Source: Schlesneria paludicola DSM 18645
GTDB lineage: Bacteria; Planctomycetota; Planctomycetia; Planctomycetales; Planctomycetaceae
Direction of reading: 5' to 3'
Length of the DNA stretch: 37,393 nucleotides
Assembly (NCBI RefSeq): GCF_000255655.1
Contig: NZ_JH636434.1
Location: 1,868,326-1,905,718 of the forward strand
The notes beneath the pieces are model-generated. The model had not been told where the DNA came from. It worked only from the letters and a program-made list of their open reading frames with translations, and searched no databases. Shown piece by piece: positions 8,201 to 16,570 of the stretch. Every line of letters starts with the position of its first letter. Position 1 is the first letter of the stretch. The position numbers and the translations under genes are program-made.

Positions 8201-11200
8201 TCCCGCCACCATCGTAAACCGTTTGCGAGATGGTACACAGCGTCGGGTAGGAGTTGTAGTCGCTTCCCATGTCATGGCTGTTGGCGGCCGTATTGCCACT
8301 GACTCCCTTGTCCACTTGCGTCACTCGATCGTGGACGTCGTAAGTGTACCGCGTGAGTTGTTCTACGCTATTGCTGGTTGCGGAGCCTTTGATGATCTCG
8401 ATCAGATACTGAATACGACCAAGGAGATCGTACTGTATTATCGTCCGATAAAAATCGGTGCTGAGAGTTCCCGTGCCGCTGCCGGGGATGTTCGCGTAGC
8501 GGTCAGCGGACAAAAGCCAGCCGGTCAACGAATCGTAGTTTTGCCGCGTCCATGTCACGTAGTCACTTTGAGTCGGTGATGTCGAAAACCCAATCGGTGC
8601 GCCAGACGATGTGGAGATCGAAGTGAATGTGGCACGCACGGAAATCGTGTCCGTGACTTGCGCGGAGGTATTGAGGTTTGTAATGCCGATCGGCATCTCG
8701 CATCGTCCCGCAACCGTGTTCCAATGCGGGAACCGAATCGTTTGATAGTTCGCATACGCCGTGTAATGTGTTTCTCCAGAGGCGTCTACGAATTGCGTTT
8801 GACGGCCTTGCGAGTCAAAATATTGCTTCGTGGCCATCGCGAGCGGGGTCGGAAGTCCAGAGCTACGAGTAGGTTGGTTAGAGCTCGCACCTGCGACTGT
8901 CGCAGCCTCCCAATTTCCCGTTGAACCACTGGCAATATCGCTACCGGGGCTCGCAGGATCGACGTCGATTGCGGTAAAGGCCAGTTGCCCCGTTGTCGGA
9001 TTGTAGCTGTAATAATTGACATATCCTTCGCCGTCTTGAGTCCAGCGCAGGCGGCCGATGTTGTCATAGTACTCGGATTTCGTCGTGGCAACCCCCGATC
9101 CGTTCTGGCCTGTCGGGATGGTCGGCAAGGTTGTCGTTTTCGTCTTGATTTGCCGATGAGTACTTGTATCGTAGAATGTGTAGGAATAGCTCGTCTGCTT
9201 GCCGCTCGAACGCGTCGTGGTTTGCATAGGATAGTCGTAGACGGCCGTGACCAGTGTGGGATTTGTCGTGTCGCCGTAGTCGCTGGCCGACACGTAATAT
9301 GCGGTTCCGCTTGAGCCGTTCTTCACCCACGAATCCGTACGGAGCCCCAGTGTGTTGTAGGAAAAGGTTTCGACTAGACCAGACGAACTATTCAGCGTGG
9401 CGGTGTCATTGGCCCAACTGCTTCCGTTGTACGGGGCAAGGAAATTCCGCAAAGCCGAGGCACTCGTGACAGTCGTGTGCGCGCTGGGATAGCGATGCTC
9501 GGCGATCCGATAGGGCAATGCGGACGATCCCGTCGCGGTGGCAAATATCCAGGATTCACACCAATAGATGGGAGAGCTCACCGGATTCTGAATGATTGTT
9601 CGACGCAGCATACGCCCACCGGTCCAAGGTGAACTCGGCAAGCCCTGCAGTCCATAGACGGTTCGGTGAACTGAATTTCCAGCCGAGTCTGTGGTATCTT
9701 CCACGACCAACCGCGTCACTTGATTCTGATCAGAGGAATTCGCGCCCGCAACACTCATATAAAAGTACGACTTGGTAATGGAATTGACTCGCCCACACCC
9801 GCCGCATCCTCCGATGGTTTCGGTCTTCACTAATGTCGTTTCGTCGGAAGCCGCCCCACCGTATGTCGCCTCAAGATTCTCGCCCGATTGAAACGGCGTA
9901 TTGACACTCGTCGTGGCAACGTTGGAGGTATAGTACGTAAAGCTGCGTGAGGCAAAGTCCTGGATTTGCGGTGTGCCGTAATTATCTGGCTTCTTGAGCA
10001 AGTCCTCGGGGACGGCAATTCCGCTTAGCGTGCCGACCATTCGCTGAATCGCGTCATGCTCGTAAACAGCTTTGATATCGCGTCCATAATTTGACGTGTA
10101 ACGATACTGGGTGTAGCGGACGACGGACATGGTACTGCCCGTGTCGGCGGTAGCTTTTCGCGAGACTTTGACCTGGACGAGATTGTTGGTCATTCCGATA
10201 TCAGTCGAAGCCCCGGTCACGTCCTGGTAGTACGTGTAATCGACCTGGGCAAACGGGTTTGCCGCAGCATCTTGAAACTGAATGCTTCGGATCAGATTCC
10301 CGGTCCAAGAATAGACAATATTATAATCCTGGCCAGTGGGCCCCGTGATCTGGCTGAGGAACCCATACGAATCGTACGTGTAGACGAATCCTCGCCGCCC
10401 TTGCGCTGCGAGCTCTAAAGTCGTCTGTTCGGCAAGCAGCCCTCCGGCCCATGAATTCGCAATCGTGAAATCATTGAAAATCCAGCGAAACCTCTTGATC
10501 TGATCCGTCAACACATAGACCTTGTTGACGGCGTCATGGGTCATGACGAGATAGCTGCTTTCCGCTGGAGACGTAAATGTGCCAGTGGTGCTGTTGTAAA
10601 CGAACCCGCGGAGCGTACCACCCGGCCCCAGCAGTACGACATCGCTCGTTCCCCCGTTATAAAGATAAATATCCACGGGATTGTTCAGCCAACTGACACC
10701 TTGCGTGGTGAGAGTGCCGCTGTTGTCCGCGAGCACGAAGTTCCGCCCGAACGACCAACTGACTCCAGGGCCAGTAAGGGTAATATCTACGGGATTCTCT
10801 CGAATTCTCCCGCTATTGAGCGTTATCGGATCGCCACTCTGCGCTGGTCCCGCCTCGGCGTCTGGTGGTGAATCGAGAATGCACGGTTCGCAATCGCCTC
10901 CTGCACACGGTTTTTCGCATGTTCCACCTCCACCACCTCCACCTCCGCCGGAAGGATCAAGGGGATTAAAGGTTGCTGAAGCCATTGGCCCGAACGGACC
11001 AGAACCACCTCCTCCAGAACCACCTCCTCCAGAACCACCTCCTCCACCAGAACCCGTTCCCGGCATTTTTCCTGCCGGCGTCGGGCACTGACCAAGACTG
11101 GGCATTGGAGACGCTTTCACTAACGGATGGGCCTCCACGCTTCTCTCAGAGAGGAGTAAGGACATGGGAAAGAGAAAGGTCAGCGCAGTCCAGCCCATGA

Positions 11201-11291
11201 GCCACTGACGTAGCAGGTGACGACCGGGCTCATACCAGGCGCGAATGCACTTCGTCACGGCACGCCCCAATCCAATCAAATGCCGATCCAT
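4824..11291 (-). CDS. Giant RHS-repeat secreted protein A with variable C-terminal tip
   Basis: A 2155-residue protein starting at ATG 11291, which has AAAGGA upstream; the frame extends further to 11354 without good start signals. A long n-region and hydrophobic segment (LMGWTALTFLFPMSLLLSE) end at about residue 45 and suggest export. Next come a Gly/Ser linker, a nine-glycine run, a Cys-rich patch (CEKPCAGGDCEPC), many YD/RHS repeats, and the RHS terminator DPLGYVGG with DPTG, where the variable tip starts. RHS repeats fold into a hollow cocoon that encloses a toxin. From about QVDYTYY to the terminator it is clearly homologous to the RHS protein at 28977-35495. It lies downstream of, and probably co-transcribed with, the PA14 gene at 11425-13527. 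Confidence 0.9.
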   Translation of the reverse strand: MDRHLIGLGRAVTKCIRAWYEPGRHLLRQWLMGWTALTFLFPMSLLLSERSVEAHPLVKASPMPSLGQCPTPAGKMPGTGSGGGGGSGGGGSGGGGSGPFGPMASATFNPLDPSGGGGGGGGGTCEKPCAGGDCEPCILDSPPDAEAGPAQSGDPITLNSGRIRENPVDITLTGPGVSWSFGRNFVLADNSGTLTTQGVSWLNNPVDIYLYNGGTSDVVLLGPGGTLRGFVYNSTTGTFTSPAESSYLVMTHDAVNKVYVLTDQIKRFRWIFNDFTIANSWAGGLLAEQTTLELAAQGRRGFVYTYDSYGFLSQITGPTGQDYNIVYSWTGNLIRSIQFQDAAANPFAQVDYTYYQDVTGASTDIGMTNNLVQVKVSRKATADTGSTMSVVRYTQYRYTSNYGRDIKAVYEHDAIQRMVGTLSGIAVPEDLLKKPDNYGTPQIQDFASRSFTYYTSNVATTSVNTPFQSGENLEATYGGAASDETTLVKTETIGGCGGCGRVNSITKSYFYMSVAGANSSDQNQVTRLVVEDTTDSAGNSVHRTVYGLQGLPSSPWTGGRMLRRTIIQNPVSSPIYWCESWIFATATGSSALPYRIAEHRYPSAHTTVTSASALRNFLAPYNGSSWANDTATLNSSSGLVETFSYNTLGLRTDSWVKNGSSGTAYYVSASDYGDTTNPTLVTAVYDYPMQTTTRSSGKQTSYSYTFYDTSTHRQIKTKTTTLPTIPTGQNGSGVATTKSEYYDNIGRLRWTQDGEGYVNYYSYNPTTGQLAFTAIDVDPASPGSDIASGSTGNWEAATVAGASSNQPTRSSGLPTPLAMATKQYFDSQGRQTQFVDASGETHYTAYANYQTIRFPHWNTVAGRCEMPIGITNLNTSAQVTDTISVRATFTSISTSSGAPIGFSTSPTQSDYVTWTRQNYDSLTGWLLSADRYANIPGSGTGTLSTDFYRTIIQYDLLGRIQYLIEIIKGSATSNSVEQLTRYTYDVHDRVTQVDKGVSGNTAANSHDMGSDYNSYPTLCTISQTVYDGGGIGDGLVTKTKTFFGTGSNDYTGANYFRTYRGDLRGIEPFYVSSSTETSIGPYTVNDADWLGRTTTTAIFDATPTWATVLSGDGYNTYASSTTSNRRTQVDTLYDDLGQVFQKKKYKIAATTGAGTNYLSRKNYFDRNGRQVATGIEYAKGTEFAYDGAGRAYQHRTVIALKSTPFTSGAFNYNAPIPKPNLGSMSGGDAGVLALSHQALDANGNATDVDSFEDNHDDLTGSSKGINLTNNNDYIRRTVFNWFDSAGRLTTSVDFGSGDTATGTGQWKYATRPVRPSTLPTASSSSALVSKIIYNVDSGLPESEIDPAGITNKRFTDRLGRTTYLAANFSNFNAATESGTGDSTDPSKDQVTNWIYDGPNRLKQLIAMDPNSDGNLADNQVTTYLYEDAISADRTTSSIYSDSSDTTSSGSDQVKLTYNVDGSLSQRTDQRGTVIDYSYANTRLPAIQSVSILGSGVDGSVRSIGRTYDNLRRLQKLTSYASAAGAGTVVNEVQFVPDEMDQNTATYQSHSGAVNTSTAPKVLYNYNNNLTGSVYNKQYRMQFTTYPNGRVIYRDFGTAGNPYDVLNQVRFIYETNTLGTLLAQYDYNGAGSTLASVTLPEPSLKLDYFQGTAGIYAGRDRFGRVVDQYWKGSGATADADRYRYGYDYASRRVFKDIDSSIYATNTKDEAYIYDGLHRLSNTKVGTLSGATISGTPATEETFTLDALGNWPNYVKKAAGTTNLDQTRTVNSANELTGIAASIGTTWATPAYDAAGNMTTMPKPTTLTTGYTATYDAWNRLVKIVDAITSQTVQQNQYDGRDFRTVIQSYTSGTLSETRHSYFTDDWCCVEERIGAATTADRQFVWGGRYIDELILRDRGSERLYALQDANFNVTAIVDTSGVAQERFTYSSYGNPTFLTGGFGARSASSFGWETLFGGYRFDTGAQLSTVRNRVYHPVLGNWTKRDPLGYVGGMMLYAYVGGNPTFYVDPTGLLPPGMPNDWGSGNTSVGNCWRYACNDPGKEGERHSMFPGGGPSPKGRLSCKQVLAGANKTKGVKPCKGKCPKGSYKVKLVISNKYFSDNDYHWYRQDDDGTWSSKPGKDSVESGINDPMVDAKKNGYNIDCGDLCIDVGTDVD
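10925..11060 (-). repeat. Low-complexity Gly/Ser-coding repeats in RHS A
   Basis: At about 11000-11055 a 15-bp unit (GGAGGAGGTGGTTCT on the coding strand) is repeated in tandem about three times and encodes GGGGS units. A second glycine-codon run at about 10925-10950 encodes nine glycines. Both lie between the signal segment and the RHS core and form a flexible linker. Confidence 0.8.
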
Positions 11292-11424
11292 ATAGCATGT
11301 CCTTTGACAGATCTGATATCTTTTGAAATCAAGAAACAGGAATCTTGGCAACAAGATGAGCCTGGCGCGATCAAACGGGTGACAGAACTGACGCTGTCAA
11401 AATTTCAGGACAGGATGTCCGGTT

Positions 11425-13527
11425 TCAAGGGTTTGTCGTGGCCGCATCGATCAAACCGTCGTAACGGGTCGTCAGTGCCGAGTCGCCGAGTTTGATCGCT
11501 TGATCACGCCGCAGCTTCAGCTCTTTCAAATGCAACTGCCGTGCGATGTTGGGCCGGTCTTTGTTAAGTTGCTGTGCCTCGGCTGCAAACCGATCAAGTT
11601 GCTGCAGACGATCGGTCACAATGGCCTGCTGATCCTCCGGCAGAGACGTTCCCAGAGATTGCAGCACGGACTTCGCCTGCTTGAAATCTCCCTGCCACGC
11701 CAGCCGAGAAATAATCTCATGAGCAACTCGCACCTTGACGGCAGGCGTGGTGGCCGCCTTTAGCGCGTCATCGAGGTAATTCAGGCCCCCCAACGCATTG
11801 TGGAATGGCACCGGATAGTAGTGCGGGTAGTGCGAAGACGAATTGGGGTCCAGTTCCTGGGCATTGGCGCGCGCTAGCAACCAGTTCACACGCGCATCGC
11901 CAGTGACGGCTTTGTCCGCCAGTTTGGCATCGAGTATTCCCAACCATTCAGAATATTTTTTTCGTCCTAGGTAGCTATGAGCCAATGTGTAGGCAACAGG
12001 AAGGGAACAGCGACCGTCTGCAAGTTGCAAATAATTTGCCTGTAATAACTCCGCCTGGCCGGGTAATTGTTGTGTCACGAAAATCGCCATACGGGAAAAT
12101 GCGTATCGCTGATCGCCATTGAAGACGCGATCGGTCGAAAAATCCGGAATCAAGTCGGGGTTGCGGATCGCCCACGTTCCAAACGCATCGAGTGCTTTGT
12201 CGGGAACTCCCACGCGGAAGGGCTCGTAAAAGCGAACGGCTCGCTTGGTGTCCATCGGGTCGAGCAACGCCGGATTCTTCAGGAGGATGTCGAGGAACTC
12301 TGACCTGCGGCTTGTCGTCATTCCTGCGGCAGAATCGTCGGGCTCTTTCAAAAATGGATGCAGCTTCGTCGGAGGGCCAATCATCTCCGCGACAAATGAA
12401 TTGGCGGTCAACGCCCTCCAGACGGTATTAGCACTTTGATTGCCGATCGTCGAATCCTTCGCAAGCAAAATTGGACGATTGGTCCACGCAAAGTCGATAT
12501 TCGGATCGGTGCGAGTCAGTGTCTGCGGCTGGCCGTTCGTATTCCATCTGTAAGTTGCCTTCAATCCCTGGCCGCTTCCGTCGGGCAGAGTCAAATTGGC
12601 CGGTGCGACAATTTCCTCACGCTGTTTGCCGGGCGCTTTCCAGAACAGCATGGCGTGCAGAGTCGCCGAAGGTAGCGCTTTCAGCGAATCGACTTTTGCA
12701 GTCACTCGCAGGGGAACGGCCTGCCCGGCGGTTAGTGAGACAACATTTGAGCGGCTGATCCATTCAGACGGATCAAACCACACAATGGGAGATTTTTCTT
12801 TAGTAGGTGAAGAGTCGATGATGACCTGGCCACCGATCGAAACCGTCATGGAGAATTTGACAGGAAACTGGGTGACGCCCGTGTTCACATTAATTGGGCT
12901 GATTAAGAATTGATGCGCGCCAGTAACCTGAGTAGTGATCGAGCCCTCCCATTCCACATCAAACGAACTATTAACGAGCTGTGCATCGGAAAAAATCATT
13001 CTGACAAGATCGATACTCAAATCCTCGACAGGAACCTGCTCAATTGTTCCTCCCGCCTGCACCCAACGGCGTGCTTCGGCAATGATTACACTATCATCAA
13101 ACTTATAGTGCATCATCATTTCGATCTTCGCGCGGCCCTCTTCATAGGACCTTCCGGTCCAGTCCTCACGTCGGGTCAATAGCGCAGTGCGCGTCCGTTC
13201 ATCAACGGCAGGCTCCAGGTCGTACTTTACTAGCCAATGCAGCATTCCAATGGTGCGAAAGCTCATTTCAGTATTTAACAAATCGATCTGGAGAAAGAGA
13301 TCTCTCCCCTTTGCCTTCGCAGCTTGCTCCTCGCCAACACTTAGAAACTTGAACGTTTCGTCGTCACGAAGCACGCGGATTGCCGCAGCAAAATCATCTG
13401 CTGACATCTGCTGCCAACTCGCAGGAAGCTTTGCCTGTGCTTGCGCACGCAATTCTCCCGAGTACGAACAAAGGAGAACTCCGTTCGCGAGAAGCAAAGC
13501 ACACAGACGCACGAGGCCATTTCGCAT
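11425..13527 (-). CDS. Secreted PA14-domain/helical-repeat protein A
   Basis: A 700-residue protein; the ATG at 13527 has AGGAG six bases upstream. A signal peptide (MRNGLVRLCALLLANGVLLC, then RAQAQA) is followed by a helical part. A PA14-like beta domain then runs from about VEWEGSITTQVTGAHQFLI through GGQVIIDSSP and LTAGQAVPLRV to LHAMLFWKAPG. A second PA14-like opening follows (GLKATYRWN, DPNIDFAW). The C-terminal third is helical and TPR-like (AYTLAHSYLGRKKYSEWLGIL). PA14 domains usually bind glycans. A paralogue with the same architecture (for example matching SISPINVN against LISPINVN) lies at 26697-28787. Both precede an RHS gene, so this is probably a partner or surface-binding subunit. 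The function is inferred. Confidence 0.75.
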   Translation of the reverse strand: MRNGLVRLCALLLANGVLLCSYSGELRAQAQAKLPASWQQMSADDFAAAIRVLRDDETFKFLSVGEEQAAKAKGRDLFLQIDLLNTEMSFRTIGMLHWLVKYDLEPAVDERTRTALLTRREDWTGRSYEEGRAKIEMMMHYKFDDSVIIAEARRWVQAGGTIEQVPVEDLSIDLVRMIFSDAQLVNSSFDVEWEGSITTQVTGAHQFLISPINVNTGVTQFPVKFSMTVSIGGQVIIDSSPTKEKSPIVWFDPSEWISRSNVVSLTAGQAVPLRVTAKVDSLKALPSATLHAMLFWKAPGKQREEIVAPANLTLPDGSGQGLKATYRWNTNGQPQTLTRTDPNIDFAWTNRPILLAKDSTIGNQSANTVWRALTANSFVAEMIGPPTKLHPFLKEPDDSAAGMTTSRRSEFLDILLKNPALLDPMDTKRAVRFYEPFRVGVPDKALDAFGTWAIRNPDLIPDFSTDRVFNGDQRYAFSRMAIFVTQQLPGQAELLQANYLQLADGRCSLPVAYTLAHSYLGRKKYSEWLGILDAKLADKAVTGDARVNWLLARANAQELDPNSSSHYPHYYPVPFHNALGGLNYLDDALKAATTPAVKVRVAHEIISRLAWQGDFKQAKSVLQSLGTSLPEDQQAIVTDRLQQLDRFAAEAQQLNKDRPNIARQLHLKELKLRRDQAIKLGDSALTTRYDGLIDAATTNP

Positions 13528-13751
13528 ACGATTCTCCTTCAAACTTTGGCCGTGGAAGCCAGCTAGCAACAATTTCCACGTGAGAAACGCTGGAGACATG
13601 CCCCAGCAGCAATGATCGAACAGATTTCCGGGCAAGCGATTCGAAGCGCGACCGCAGCAATAAACACACCACAGGAAACTGCACATGCGTTTAGTGTGAC
13701 AGCTTGAACACAACAAGATGTGTCCAGCGAATGTGCATAAATAAAGATAGA

Positions 13752-13766
13752 TATTATCTGATAATA
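13752..13766. promoter_or_regulatory. Perfect palindrome in the leader of the PA14-A gene
   Basis: TATTATC-T-GATAATA, 7-bp arms around one base, about 30 nt downstream of the predicted -10 and 225 nt before the ATG. It is operator-like in form, but no regulator is known. Apart from this dyad and the two promoter candidates, the intergenic stretch 13528-14191 shows no gene. Confidence 0.35.
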
Positions 13767-13794
13767 ACACGCGGGATAAAAATTGCGTCTGCGG

Positions 13795-13822
13795 ATCGTA
13801 CAATAAAAAGACATAACGTCAA
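13795..13822 (-). promoter_or_regulatory. Promoter candidate for cassette A (PA14-A, RHS-A)
   Basis: On the minus strand, TTGACG, a 16-nt T-rich spacer and TACGAT. The whole block closely matches the one at 26444-26471 in front of the paralogous cassette, including the C after TACGAT. It predicts a leader of about 260 nt. Confidence 0.45.
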
Positions 13823-14047
13823 GTGGGTCGAGGCGTTTTTTTGGCGGTCGTCTCCCGCAAAATTGCCTATCGCATTCGCGCTTTCGAATGATTGTAACGA
13901 CGGGTCTTACGCTCAAGTTCGATACGAGAAACTCGTAGTATTCCGCAGCTTGGTACGAATAGCAGAAGTGAGCATGCTTGGGATTTCATTTGGTGGACAA
14001 GTGCGCTGAGACACTGACCTGCGATGCAGAGATGGCGAACATTGCCG

Positions 14048-14105
14048 TTGACTGTCTGAATCTAATTCAGTATCAGTCCATTCTCCCTTCTTGACAATTC
14101 TGTCA
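14048..14105 (+). promoter_or_regulatory. Promoter candidate and dyads for gspD-gspE
   Basis: TTGACT (14048-14053), 17 nt, TATCAG (14071-14076). The spacer carries a palindrome, CTGAAT-CTA-ATTCAG (14056-14070), where a bound repressor would block RNA polymerase. A second dyad, TGACA-ATTC-TGTCA, lies at 14092-14105. Prediction from sequence shape only. Confidence 0.35.
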
Positions 14106-14191
14106 TCGCCTTGTCGGCGGAATAGTCGCGTCAATTCGTACATCCATCTCTTGTGTCGCACAACGTGAAATCCTCTGGACTGAGAGTGTGG

Positions 14192-16534
14192 ATGATTGCC
14201 GTTTCATCTCTTTTCAAGCGTGTCAGATTCATCGCTTTCAGCCTCTTTTTGGCTGGTGCAGGGACGGTGCCGATTGCAGCTCAAGAATCTGCAAAGCCTC
14301 CGGCGCCTGATGCCCCGGCGATGATCAAGATTACGTTGCCGCCGGAAACAGAGCTGCGAACGCTGATTGATTTTGTGAGCGTACGGCTTGGCGTGCAGAT
14401 CCTTTATGACGAGCAGGTCGCCAACAAAAAGATTTCGATCAATGCCCCTCAACCGATTCCCGCCGACACGCTGGTTGATCTATTGAAATCCGCATTGCGG
14501 ATGAAGGGATTGGCCCTGATCGATGCGGAAGTGAAAGGGTGGAAGCGGATCGTCATCGCCGATGATCTGACACGTTTCGCCGAACCGGAACGCAAGGGGC
14601 AGGCGGTTGACGACATTCCTGGCACCACGGCTGTTACTCAGACGTTTTCTCTCACACACATGTCGCCGGCGAAGATCAAGGCAATCATTGATCCCTTTTT
14701 GTCGAAGCAGGGGGCAAATGTCATCACGTTTCCCGACAAAAATCTGTTGATTGTTACGGACTATGCTTCCAATTTGAGGCGGATCTCGCAGTTGATTGTG
14801 GCGATTGATCAGGCTGGCCCCGAGCGATCGCTTAAGTTCTATCAAGTCGAGTTTGTGAGCGCCGAACAACTGTCTCAGCAGCTCACTCAGTCGATCGCAT
14901 CACGGTTTGCCCCTCAAATCGAAGGAATGGCTCCGGTCACAATTACGTCTGACAAGCGTACGAATCAACTCATCATCGTCGGCACCTCACAACAGGTTGA
15001 CGATGTGTTGCGTTTGGCGAAAGCGTTCGACGTTGCGCTAGAACAGCGGACTCAGGTCTACTCCTTCAAGTTTGTGAATGCAGAGCGAATCGATCGCCTG
15101 ATCAAAGGGATGTTCGACCCCGCGATGTTGGATCGCCTCTACCGTTCTTCAATTGATCAAGAAGACAATTTGCTGATCGTCACAGGCACAGATGAGATCC
15201 ACTTGAGAATTGAGCAATTCAAGAAGGAAATGGACCTCGAAACGAAACGCCCCGGAAGCGGCGTGAAATTCTATCGACTGACGTATGCCGCCGCAGAAGA
15301 TGTGTTGAATACACTTCGCTCGATTGACCAGCGGAGCGACACCGGTTTTGGCAATAACTCTCAACGCGGTGTTTCCTCACTGGGGCGCGGTGGATTTGGT
15401 GGATCGAGAAGTGACGGCGTGAATGAAACGCCAAACGATTTCGTGCCCGGCCCGAACAACCCCAATCAGCCTGGAGCACCATCAAATACGCCACCCGCGC
15501 TTCGCCAGGATGGCTCCAACTCCGCAGGCGAGGGCAATCGCACGGGGATGACCGGACAGGGAAGCGGTCGGATGCTCGGCAATGACATCGGGGCCGGTGC
15601 AATCGGCGGGAATCGCGCACGAATCTCTGTCGATAAGAACACGAATTCCATCATCGTGATTGGGGATCGCGCGACCCAGCAAACATACGAGGAATTAATC
15701 AAAAAGCTTGATCGCCGACGGCCTCAAGTCATGATCGAAGCCAAAGTTGTCGTCGTGGACACCAGCGACAATTTTTCGTTAGGCGTCGAATTGTCGGGAG
15801 CGGGTGGGACGGTAAGAAAGCTTGTCCAGTTTACTTCGTTCGGGCTGAGCACGGTCTCGCCGACGACTGGCGCGTTGGCCATTATTCCTGGTCAGGGATT
15901 CAACTGGACGCTCGTTGATCCCAACGGCGCAAATGCCGTTGTTCGGGCGCTGTCGACTCACAGTCGAGCGAAAGTCACGTCGGCTCCGCAGCTTTTGGTT
16001 AACGACAATGCGACGGGCAATCTTGCCAGCGTGACCGAAGTGCCCTTCACGAGTGTGAATGCCTCAAACACCGTCGCAACGACGAGCTTTGCAGGATTCG
16101 CCGAAGCCGGGACGACGATCAAAGTCACGCCTCGGATTACGGATGATGATCATCTTGAGCTCAAATACAACGTCGCACTCAACAGTTTCACCGGCAGCGG
16201 GTCAAACGGTGTGCCACCGCCGCGACAGACCGACGAAATCCAGAGCGTCGTTGTCGTGCCAGACGGCTACACCGTGATTGTGGGTGGCCTGACTCGGCAG
16301 AACTTCAATAAGGCGTTGAATTCGGTCCCAATCGTCGAGAATATTCCGATCATCAACTTATTGGCCGGTTCCCGTACACGAGGGCAAAGCCAGACGACGC
16401 TCTTTATCTTCCTTCGCCCCGTGATCCTTCGGGACGACAAATTCCGTGACTTAAAATTCTTGTCGGACCGCGCATTCCCGAAAGTGGACGAGCCTGGGAA
16501 CTATCCACGCCCCACACCACTTCTGGTACGGTAA
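14192..16534 (+). CDS. gspD: Type II secretion system secretin GspD
   Basis: A 780-residue outer-membrane secretin that forms the export gate. I chose ATG 14192 because a normal signal peptide follows (MIAVSSLFKRVRFIAFSLFLAGAG, cut near AAQ) and GAGAG precedes it; the frame can also start at GTG 14153. In order come an N0/STN-like domain (IKITLPPETELRTLIDFVSVRLG), four N-domain repeats, and a Gly/Asn-rich insert of about 100 residues (about residues 400-490) inside the last N-domain. The secretin core follows, with VPDGYTVIVGGLTR and VPIVENIPIINLLAG, ending LFIFLRPVIL. It is followed after 36 nt by gspE. The Gly/Asn-rich insert is probably a flexible loop. Confidence 0.93.
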   Translation: MIAVSSLFKRVRFIAFSLFLAGAGTVPIAAQESAKPPAPDAPAMIKITLPPETELRTLIDFVSVRLGVQILYDEQVANKKISINAPQPIPADTLVDLLKSALRMKGLALIDAEVKGWKRIVIADDLTRFAEPERKGQAVDDIPGTTAVTQTFSLTHMSPAKIKAIIDPFLSKQGANVITFPDKNLLIVTDYASNLRRISQLIVAIDQAGPERSLKFYQVEFVSAEQLSQQLTQSIASRFAPQIEGMAPVTITSDKRTNQLIIVGTSQQVDDVLRLAKAFDVALEQRTQVYSFKFVNAERIDRLIKGMFDPAMLDRLYRSSIDQEDNLLIVTGTDEIHLRIEQFKKEMDLETKRPGSGVKFYRLTYAAAEDVLNTLRSIDQRSDTGFGNNSQRGVSSLGRGGFGGSRSDGVNETPNDFVPGPNNPNQPGAPSNTPPALRQDGSNSAGEGNRTGMTGQGSGRMLGNDIGAGAIGGNRARISVDKNTNSIIVIGDRATQQTYEELIKKLDRRRPQVMIEAKVVVVDTSDNFSLGVELSGAGGTVRKLVQFTSFGLSTVSPTTGALAIIPGQGFNWTLVDPNGANAVVRALSTHSRAKVTSAPQLLVNDNATGNLASVTEVPFTSVNASNTVATTSFAGFAEAGTTIKVTPRITDDDHLELKYNVALNSFTGSGSNGVPPPRQTDEIQSVVVVPDGYTVIVGGLTRQNFNKALNSVPIVENIPIINLLAGSRTRGQSQTTLFIFLRPVILRDDKFRDLKFLSDRAFPKVDEPGNYPRPTPLLVR

Positions 16535-16570
16535 CGTGTCGATTGGGGGAACTCTCATTCAGAGATTTCA

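Noticed and set aside
7691..8299. Arg/Thr/Ser-rich 202-codon frame inside RHS A
   Set aside because: An out-of-frame reading of the RHS repeats with low-complexity composition; the RHS frame accounts for the region.
10681..11091. Proline-rich plus-strand frame opposite the RHS A linker
   Set aside because: The poly-proline is just the complement of the glycine codons of the RHS linker.
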